Shown here: positions 7,139 to 11,385 of the stretch, piece after piece | How the letters are laid out: each line of letters opens with the position of its first letter | Position numbering within the stretch: the first letter of the stretch is position 1 | Origin: Thermoplasmata archaeon | GTDB taxonomy: Archaea > Thermoplasmatota > Thermoplasmata > Thermoplasmatales > Thermoplasmataceae | Length of the DNA: 11,385 bases | Assembly (NCBI GenBank): GCA_021797385.1 | Contig: JAJZZW010000053.1 | Location: 1-11,385 of the forward strand | Reading direction: 5' to 3' | Made by a program: the position numbers and the translations under genes | The notes under the pieces: model-generated | The model's input: only the letters and a program-made list of their open reading frames with translations | Told to the model about the DNA's origin: nothing | Database searches by the model: none

Positions 7139-7768
7139 TTATTTCAGTATCTTTCCTGTTGCCATTTGCCATAAATAAAGATCAAAAACGCCAGGCATAA
7201 GTCCGTAAACGGATGCTATGGAATTGAAAATTTTCTCTTTCTCAAGATAATCCTTTCTTGTATTGAGTTTTATATCATCTATATATCCGTAATCTTTCAT
7301 GAGCTTCAGTATATGTTTATCCAGAATTGCAAAATCAAATATACCGATATTTCTTAGAAAATGCGATGCTTCCTTATACCCTACACCCTTTACATTATTT
7401 ACAAGATACTCCCTGAGAAAAAAATGATCATTTTCAGAGATAAGTTTTTTAATATTTTTCCTTATATGGCGTGCATTTACGATATATGCCGCTCTCTTAT
7501 TGTAGAACCTGTATTTAGAGGCCTTCAGTTCATCTCTCAATTTTTCCTCCGGATATTTTATGAAACCATTCATTATGGTTCTCTGGGTCTTTATTCCCAT
7601 TTCGGCTGAAGTGTTTGCAGTAAGTATACAAAAACACAGCTCTATGAAAAGCGAATCATTTCTAGATTTTCCCATATTAATAAAATCAATAACACGCTCG
7701 TTTATTCTTCCAGCAAATAAAATTTTTGACTCCATTATTTTAATGGACAGTTCATCTTCTTTAATCAT
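7139..7768 (-). CDS. ogg: 8-oxoguanine DNA glycosylase/AP lyase, Ogg2 type
   Basis: This enzyme removes 8-oxoguanine from DNA and cleaves the resulting AP site. The 209-residue protein has the helix-hairpin-helix GPD module: VKGVGYKEASHFLRNIG (126-142), with Lys132 as the Schiff-base nucleophile, and FAILDKHIL (146-154) with catalytic Asp150. The start is typical of archaeal Ogg2 proteins (FIELCFCILTANTS, 41-54). The last residue, Lys209, is the C-terminal lysine that contacts 8-oxoguanine in Methanocaldococcus Ogg (Lys207 there), which argues strongly for the Ogg2 subfamily over MutY, EndoIII or AGOG. No Fe-S cysteine cluster is present. The gene follows sod by 15 nt in a T-rich gap and lacks a ribosome site, so it may be co-transcribed or have its own start. 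Confidence 0.94.
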   Translation of the reverse strand: MIKEDELSIKIMESKILFAGRINERVIDFINMGKSRNDSLFIELCFCILTANTSAEMGIKTQRTIMNGFIKYPEEKLRDELKASKYRFYNKRAAYIVNARHIRKNIKKLISENDHFFLREYLVNNVKGVGYKEASHFLRNIGIFDFAILDKHILKLMKDYGYIDDIKLNTRKDYLEKEKIFNSIASVYGLMPGVFDLYLWQMATGKILK

Positions 7769-7800
7769 AAAAAATAAAAATTTTTAATCCTTCTTGAAGG
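7769..7800 (-). terminator. Possible weak terminator between sod and ogg
   Basis: On the minus strand CCTTCAAGAAGG at the very end of sod can fold into a 4-5 bp stem, and is followed by a T-rich run through the stop codon and gap (ATTTTTATTTTTTATG). This could end part of sod transcription, or the AT-rich DNA could serve as a promoter for ogg. The stem is short and overlaps coding sequence, so the call is tentative. Confidence 0.3.
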
Positions 7801-8416
7801 CTTCATACGTTCTTTTTGCCCTTTCCAGTCTCTTTTCAACGACCTTCCAGTCCACATTCTTCATGAAAGCATCCAGGTAAGGAGCCCTCTTTGCACCGTA
7901 ATCAGTATAGTAAGCATGCTCATAGACATCCAGTGGAAGTATCATAAGCGCATTCCATATTGCTGAGGCATTGTGTATATCCGCACCGAGCACTCTTAGC
8001 TTCCCGGTATTAAGGTCGAATACAAGATGCGCCCATCCTCTGAATGCAGTTCCAACTGCCTTGAAAAGAGCAACAAAATTTTCATAGCTTCCAAAATCCT
8101 TTTCTAGAGCTGATTTTACTGATGCTGGCATTACAACATGCTCCTTGTTCAATGACTCGAAATAGTATTCATGGAGCATTGACCCATCGTAGTTGAACGT
8201 CTCTTCTAGCTTCATTTCTCTGAGGTCGCTGTAATTCTGATTGGCTTTTGTTAGATCAACGCTGGGCAATTTTGACCATATTTCGTTAAGTTTCGCCACA
8301 TATCCCTTATAATGGAAATCAAAGTGGTAGTCTATCTGCTTGTCTGATATGCCGTCCAATCCTCTAGGTCTATCATTCTCCTTTACTTCCCATGTTTCTG
8401 TAGCCATAATTATCAT
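7784..8416 (-). CDS. sod: Iron/manganese superoxide dismutase
   Basis: This cytoplasmic enzyme converts superoxide to oxygen and hydrogen peroxide. The 210 residues show the four metal ligands: His31 (in DYHFDFHYKGY), His82 (MLHEYYF), Asp163 and His167 (PLDVYEHAYY). Tyr39 and His35 match the substrate gateway. Positioned by counting back from Asp163, His148 takes the place of the outer-sphere Gln of bacterial MnSOD (Ala in E. coli FeSOD); His there is known from Sulfolobus and Mycobacterium Fe-type enzymes, so iron or mixed metal use is inferred. The second His of the usual KHH motif is Tyr36. Two in-frame starts exist, 8416 (MIIMATETW) and 8407 (MATETW). Promoter spacing mildly favours 8416 in a leaderless mRNA, while conventional SOD N-termini do not decide it. 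An 8-oxoguanine glycosylase gene follows. Confidence 0.95.
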   Translation of the reverse strand: MIIMATETWEVKENDRPRGLDGISDKQIDYHFDFHYKGYVAKLNEIWSKLPSVDLTKANQNYSDLREMKLEETFNYDGSMLHEYYFESLNKEHVVMPASVKSALEKDFGSYENFVALFKAVGTAFRGWAHLVFDLNTGKLRVLGADIHNASAIWNALMILPLDVYEHAYYTDYGAKRAPYLDAFMKNVDWKVVEKRLERAKRTYEAFKKD

Positions 8417-8432
8417 ATTGATATTAGCTTAT

Positions 8433-8449
8433 CATTTAAAAATTTATTG
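8433..8449 (-). promoter_or_regulatory. Promoter of sod
   Basis: The minus strand reads AATAAATTTTTAAATG, a TATA-like tract centred 23-29 bp before the first possible sod ATG (8416). No ribosome site precedes either start. The 132-bp gap is shared with the divergent kinase gene. Confidence 0.45.
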
Positions 8450-8484
8450 AAATTCTTACAGCTTAAAAGTACATTTATACGCAT

Positions 8485-8528
8485 ATATAGAGCTATATTA
8501 TCTCCATAATTTAACAAAAATTAATAAT
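8485..8528 (+). promoter_or_regulatory. Candidate promoter region of the kinase gene
   Basis: TATA-like strings occur at 8482-8490 (CATATATAG), within a 6-bp inverted repeat ATATAG-AG-CTATAT (8485-8498), and at 8516-8527 (AAAAATTAATAA), about 27 bp before the ATG at 8549. The second would give a leaderless mRNA. The first would give a leader of about 35 nt carrying a five-codon open frame, 8535-8552, whose TGA overlaps the kinase ATG. I cannot choose between them. Confidence 0.35.
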
Positions 8529-8548
8529 CTTTTCATGATACTGCCGAC

Positions 8549-9139
8549 ATGATTCCTGTGGTATTGATCGGTGGAATTCCCGGTGTCGGAAAGACCAGCA
8601 TCTCTGGATATATAGGAAGGGAATTCAATATCAATATAGTGCTTTCAGGGGATTACCTGAGGGAGTTTTTGAGGCCATATGCGGATGGTGAACTCATGGA
8701 TGTGAGTGTTTACAGTGCATATTCAATATTCGGCGAAAAGAGTGATAAAAATATAATAAGGGGCTACATGGAACAATCAAAATATATGTATCCAGGAATT
8801 AACGCAATATTAAGAAGGGCCATAAAGAACGGTGAGCCACTTATACTGGAGACGCTTTATTTTATTCCAGAAATGCTTGATGAGGATATCAGGGGTAAAA
8901 TAATCAAAATATATATACGCATATCAGACAGGAATTTGCATAGCAGCAGATTAAAAGAAAGGGTAAATTATACTCATTTGAATTCGCCCGGAGAAAGGCT
9001 TGTAGAGCAGCTACCTGTATATAGTGTAATGGAAAAATATTCGCTTGATCAGTGCGGGAATGATGTTCTGATTGTAGATAATAAGGATTTTTCCGGAACT
9101 GAACTTGAAATAAAGAACTATATAAAATCGATTATATGA
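8549..9139 (+). CDS. P-loop kinase related to 2-phosphoglycerate kinase (COG2074-like)
   Basis: The 196-residue protein begins with Walker A GGIPGVGKTS (8-17), followed by VLSGDYLREFLRPY (31-44), which resembles the 'STDxIRExxR' segment of archaeal 2-phosphoglycerate kinases. A helix-rich centre with QSKYMYPGINAILRRAIKNGEPLILE follows (76-101), a close match in layout to the part of that family that ends in an acidic 'vIEG'-like strand; here it is LILETLYFIPEML. The first enzyme of this type makes 2,3-diphosphoglycerate for cyclic 2,3-DPG in methanogens, a solute not expected here, so the substrate is uncertain. An adenylate- or uridylate-kinase-like activity is less likely because LID motifs are not evident. 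It is shorter than methanogen enzymes, which have an N-terminal ATP-cone. It diverges from sod and its stop overlaps the PLP-enzyme gene by 8 bp, tail to tail. Confidence 0.7.
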   Translation: MIPVVLIGGIPGVGKTSISGYIGREFNINIVLSGDYLREFLRPYADGELMDVSVYSAYSIFGEKSDKNIIRGYMEQSKYMYPGINAILRRAIKNGEPLILETLYFIPEMLDEDIRGKIIKIYIRISDRNLHSSRLKERVNYTHLNSPGERLVEQLPVYSVMEKYSLDQCGNDVLIVDNKDFSGTELEIKNYIKSII

Positions 9140-10232
9140 ATGAAAGTGCGTTATTAATATCCTCTAAAATTTCTTCAGGGTCTTCTATTCCAACTGATAG
9201 CCTTATAAAGTTATCATTCACGCCCAGTATTTTCAATTCATCAACTGTGAGAGACCTGTGAGACATGGTTTTGGGCGTAGACACTATACTGTCAACACCG
9301 CCCATTGTATTAGCAGGTATTATTCTCTTAAGGTTTGCAGCAAATTTCTGAGCGCTATTTATAATCTCAAAGCAAACTATTCCAGAATAACCTTTCATAT
9401 ATTTTATGGCAGTATCATAATCTGGATGTCCCCGGAGTCCAGGATATATTACCCTCTTAATCCCCGGATTATCTTTAAGGGAACCAGCTATTTCCATTGC
9501 ATTTGAATTTATTTTCTCCATTCTTATATCGAGAGTTTTCATGCCAGTCTCTGTAAGGAATGCAGAATTCGGGTCAAGTGTTGTTCCCAGTGTTCTTCTC
9601 ATGGCATCAATTTTTTCCATTAAATCCTTTCTCCCTGCAGCCAGTCCGGAAATAACATTATTGTGCCCGGCAATAAACTTTGATGAGCTGTGTATAACTA
9701 CGTCCGCACCCAGTTTAATCGATTTAAGATTATATGGAGTCGGAACAGTGGAATCCACAATTAGCAGAGATCCTACCTCATTGCACCGTTCCGATATTGC
9801 CTTGATATCATTTACTCTCAGTATTGGATTAGTAACACTTTCAATAAAAACGATTTTTGTATCTTTCCTGATAGATTTTATAATATTTTCTGTGCCCGGA
9901 ATCGATATATCAGTATTTACACCCCATTTTCCCATAAAATCCTTTATGAAATGGTAAGACCGTGCAAAGATATCAAGATGCGTCAATATTCTATCTCCTG
10001 GGCTGGAAAGTGCCATCAATGTCGTTGTTATGGCCCCCATTCCGGAGGAAAACACATTATAATCCTCAGAATCTTCCATTCGCATTATCTGTTTTCCCAG
10101 ATTTTCTACAGTGGGGTTATACTCTCTGGTATACCTGTAATTTTCACCATCAGGCACAATATACGAAGTGGTCTGATATATGGGAAACGTGACAGGTTTG
10201 GCATATATTTTATTAATATCATCTCTAATCAT
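9132..10232 (-). CDS. Cys/Met-metabolism PLP enzyme, cystathionine gamma-synthase-like
   Basis: From the preferred start the protein has 366 residues, the normal length for this fold-type I family. Seen in order: YTREYNPT (34-41), whose Tyr/Arg bind PLP phosphate of the partner subunit; SSGMGAI (62-68); IESVTNPILRV (130-140); VDSTVPTPY (159-167) with PLP-nitrogen Asp160; HSSSKFIAGH (181-190) with Schiff-base Lys185; TMGGVDSI (309-316) and IRLSVGIEDPEE (343-354). The Tyr that normally stacks on PLP in 'DxYGGT' is Phe89 (DIFARSY). Family members include cystathionine synthase and lyase, methionine lyase and homoserine-ester sulfhydrylases; which applies is not decided by sequence. The start at 10232 (or 10235) is chosen because GGAGG lies 6 (or 3) nt before it and overlaps the thrB end; an open frame extends to 10277 without a ribosome site. 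Coupling to thrB suggests O-phosphohomoserine as substrate. Confidence 0.88.
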   Translation of the reverse strand: MIRDDINKIYAKPVTFPIYQTTSYIVPDGENYRYTREYNPTVENLGKQIMRMEDSEDYNVFSSGMGAITTTLMALSSPGDRILTHLDIFARSYHFIKDFMGKWGVNTDISIPGTENIIKSIRKDTKIVFIESVTNPILRVNDIKAISERCNEVGSLLIVDSTVPTPYNLKSIKLGADVVIHSSSKFIAGHNNVISGLAAGRKDLMEKIDAMRRTLGTTLDPNSAFLTETGMKTLDIRMEKINSNAMEIAGSLKDNPGIKRVIYPGLRGHPDYDTAIKYMKGYSGIVCFEIINSAQKFAANLKRIIPANTMGGVDSIVSTPKTMSHRSLTVDELKILGVNDNFIRLSVGIEDPEEILEDINNALSFI

Positions 10233-11133
10233 CATAATCCTCCAGAATGGATGTTTCCCTAATGTTATAATCAACATTGTACGATTTCATTATTCTACCA
10301 GTATTTGATATAATTTCATCCTTCTTTGTATTTTCATCGGTGAATATTAAAATCGAGGGTCCTGCACCACTAACACATACTGATATTGCGTTTTCTGATA
10401 TGGCTTTCTCTCTTATCTTCCTGTAATACGGGAATAATGTTTCCCTTGACTTTTCAACTATATCATCCATCATTCCCTCCCTTATTGCATCACGGTCTCC
10501 ATTCATGAAGCCATAAAGCATTGTAGAAATTCTTGCTGCATGCAGTACATGGTCTGTTATGCTGATTTTATCAGGAACCATTAACCTTGCCTGCTGGGTC
10601 TTCTTTTCCACATGTGAGTACGGTATGATCAGTAACAATGCCATCTCATAATTGATTTTAACTTTCCTGACCCTTACCGGAGATGTTGAGCTTATCAGTG
10701 TCAATCCACCGTATATCCCGGAGGAGACATTATCAGGATGTGCTGATCCGCAGGCAGCGATTTCACCGTACATGGAATAGTATACCATTTCATCGGAGCT
10801 CATATTTAGTTCAAATAATTCATTTACCGCTTTTACTGACGCTGATGAGGATGCCCCGCTGCTTCCCAGTCCCAGACCTATGGGAACGCCTTTATTAATT
10901 CTCACCTCTATACCATCCTTAATGCCCCTATCGCCCAGTATTTTTAGAACACTGAGGCCAGCAGAATTGTTTTCAGGATTCTCTGGTGTAGAATCAGATA
11001 TAATTTTTATACCTGTTCCTCCAGTTTTTTTTACTGTGACAGAATCAAAAAATGCTTTATGGGCAAGCGATAATATATCGTAGCCCGGTCCGAGATTGGC
11101 TGACGAGGAATAACTGCGCCTTGTGACTTCCAT
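10225..11133 (-). CDS. thrB: Homoserine kinase
   Basis: This GHMP-family kinase phosphorylates L-homoserine to O-phosphohomoserine, the substrate of threonine synthase. The 302 residues show SSANLGPGYDILSLA (10-24), typical of ThrB N-termini, the ATP-binding GHMP motif PIGLGLGSSGASSSA (84-98), AHPDNVSSGIYGG (131-143) and the C-terminal motif SVCVSGAGPSIL (251-262). Length and motifs fit ThrB and not mevalonate or galactokinases. The ATG at 11133 is preceded by GGGAT 5 nt upstream (11138-11142). Its last 8 bases overlap the start of a cystathionine-synthase-like gene with a strong internal ribosome site, so both are made from one mRNA, linking threonine and sulfur amino-acid supply. It diverges from the VAT gene across a 165-bp intergenic region. 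Confidence 0.94.
   Translation of the reverse strand: MEVTRRSYSSSANLGPGYDILSLAHKAFFDSVTVKKTGGTGIKIISDSTPENPENNSAGLSVLKILGDRGIKDGIEVRINKGVPIGLGLGSSGASSSASVKAVNELFELNMSSDEMVYYSMYGEIAACGSAHPDNVSSGIYGGLTLISSTSPVRVRKVKINYEMALLLIIPYSHVEKKTQQARLMVPDKISITDHVLHAARISTMLYGFMNGDRDAIREGMMDDIVEKSRETLFPYYRKIREKAISENAISVCVSGAGPSILIFTDENTKKDEIISNTGRIMKSYNVDYNIRETSILEDYDD
10237..10243 (-). promoter_or_regulatory. Shine-Dalgarno site of the PLP enzyme, inside thrB
   Basis: The minus strand reads GGAGGAT, the strongest ribosome site in the window, 3 nt before the ATG at 10235 and 6 nt before the in-frame ATG at 10232. It lies within the last codons of thrB, whose TAG stop (10225-10227) is inside the downstream gene. 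This supports translational coupling and argues against the longer start at 10277. Confidence 0.8.
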
Positions 11134-11150
11134 AATAATCCCATGAACTC

Positions 11151-11166
11151 ATAAAATAAATTAATT
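11151..11166 (-). promoter_or_regulatory. Promoter of the thrB operon
   Basis: The minus strand carries AATTAATTTATTTTAT, a TATA-like tract centred about 23-25 bp before the thrB ATG. A second candidate, CATATAAC, lies at 11174-11182 and would leave a leader of about 15 nt that includes the GGGAT ribosome site. The presence of that site slightly favours the upstream TATA. Confidence 0.4.
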
Positions 11167-11261
11167 ATCTAATGTTATATGATTCCAGGTAATAACACTT
11201 ATTTTTTTCAAGCTTCTAGGTTAAATTACATTACTTGTCATGTTTGGATAATTAATAGATA

Positions 11262-11290
11262 TCAATATTTTAAAATACTATTTAGTAAAT
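11262..11290 (+). promoter_or_regulatory. Promoter of VAT with overlapping palindromes
   Basis: TATTTTAAAATA (11266-11277) is a perfect palindrome centred 27-28 bp before the VAT ATG, where a TATA box for a leaderless mRNA would sit. Overlapping it, TACTA-TT-TAGTA (11276-11287) is a perfect 5-bp inverted repeat between the TATA box and the start. The second could be an operator, though AT-rich DNA yields such repeats easily. Confidence 0.5.
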
Positions 11291-11298
11291 ATGGTACC

Positions 11299-11385
11299 AT
11301 GAAACCAGATGATGGAATTACACTCAGAGTAGCTGAGGCAAATGCAGTTGACCCTGGTATGGCCAGAGTGAGACTCGATGAAATA
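11299..11385 (+). CDS. vat: VAT, Cdc48/p97-type AAA ATPase, N-terminal fragment cut by window edge
   Basis: Only 29 residues are visible: LRVAEANAVDPGMARVRLDE (9-28) closely matches the start of Thermoplasma VAT, which begins its double-psi beta-barrel Cdc48 N-domain with the same pattern. Full-length proteins are about 740-750 residues, with this substrate-binding N-domain and two AAA ATPase rings. VAT is a homohexameric unfoldase that feeds the 20S proteasome in Thermoplasma. The ATG at 11299 is preferred; an upstream ATG at 11291 reads into a TGA after three codons. With no ribosome site and a TATA box 27-28 bp upstream, the mRNA is probably leaderless. The AAA domains lie outside the window, so the call rests on the N-terminal match. 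Confidence 0.88.
   Translation, partial: MKPDDGITLRVAEANAVDPGMARVRLDEI

Noticed and set aside
9541..9957. Plus-strand open frame of 138 codons opposite the PLP enzyme
   Set aside because: It is a shadow of the PLP-enzyme gene, whose catalytic motifs lie on the opposite strand; no family resemblance and no ribosome site.
10233..10277. Longer start at 10277 for the PLP enzyme, adding 15 residues
   Set aside because: The extra residues (MLIITLGKHPFWRIM) lie wholly inside thrB, have no ribosome site and do not resemble family N-termini; GGAGG sits just before the ATGs at 10235 and 10232.
11291..11302. ATG at 11291 as the VAT start
   Set aside because: It reads ATG GTA CCA TGA and stops after three codons; the ATG at 11299 gives the VAT N-terminus.
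1..11385. CRISPR array, insertion sequence, integrase, tRNA or rRNA genes
   Set aside because: No spaced direct repeats, transposase-like frames, tRNA arm patterns or rRNA-like segments were found on either strand by reading; all larger stretches are accounted for by housekeeping genes.

Overview
The window is a compact, AT-rich archaeal chromosome segment and reads as core genome of a Thermoplasmatales member (Ferroplasma/Acidiplasma/Picrophilus/Cuniculiplasma-like; the genus cannot be fixed by eye). The main evidence is the right-edge gene, whose N-terminus matches VAT, the Cdc48/p97-type AAA ATPase of Thermoplasma. An isopentenyl phosphate kinase has its catalytic His at the same position (50) as the Thermoplasma enzyme. 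ThiI carries a rhodanese domain, which within archaea is a Thermoplasmata-type trait. Several genes lack ribosome sites and have a TATA-like element 20-30 bp before the ATG, as expected for leaderless archaeal transcripts.

Layout from left to right: (1) the start of atpK, the proteolipid ring subunit of the archaeal A-type ATP synthase (minus strand, cut by the window edge). (2) A two-gene ABC-2 exporter, ATPase followed by permease (minus); the permease has a large, sequon-rich external domain. (3) A tight minus-strand operon ipk - fni (type 2 IPP isomerase) - ZPR1-type zinc-finger protein, with stop and start codons abutting at both junctions. The first two enzymes form and interconvert IPP and DMAPP for archaeal lipid synthesis. 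(4) A flavodoxin-fold NAD(P)H:FMN/quinone reductase (minus), divergent from (5) thiI (plus), for tRNA 4-thiouridine and/or thiazole sulfur transfer. (6) sod followed by an Ogg2-type 8-oxoguanine DNA glycosylase (minus): superoxide removal next to oxidised-base repair. (7) A P-loop kinase resembling 2-phosphoglycerate kinases (plus). (8) thrB (homoserine kinase) overlapping a Cys/Met-metabolism PLP enzyme (minus). O-phosphohomoserine made by ThrB may feed both threonine synthesis and homocysteine formation. (9) The first 29 codons of VAT (plus).

No tRNA, rRNA, CRISPR array, insertion sequence, integrase or other mobile-element signature was seen. Intergenic gaps are all under 170 bp. The window looks like ordinary, densely packed housekeeping DNA and I found no convincing new defence or mobile system. 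The points most worth a second look are the sequence departures in the PLP enzyme and SOD, the rhodanese-fused ThiI, the sod-ogg pairing, the ZPR1-isoprenoid operon, the glycosylation-rich exporter domain and the palindromes in the VAT promoter.
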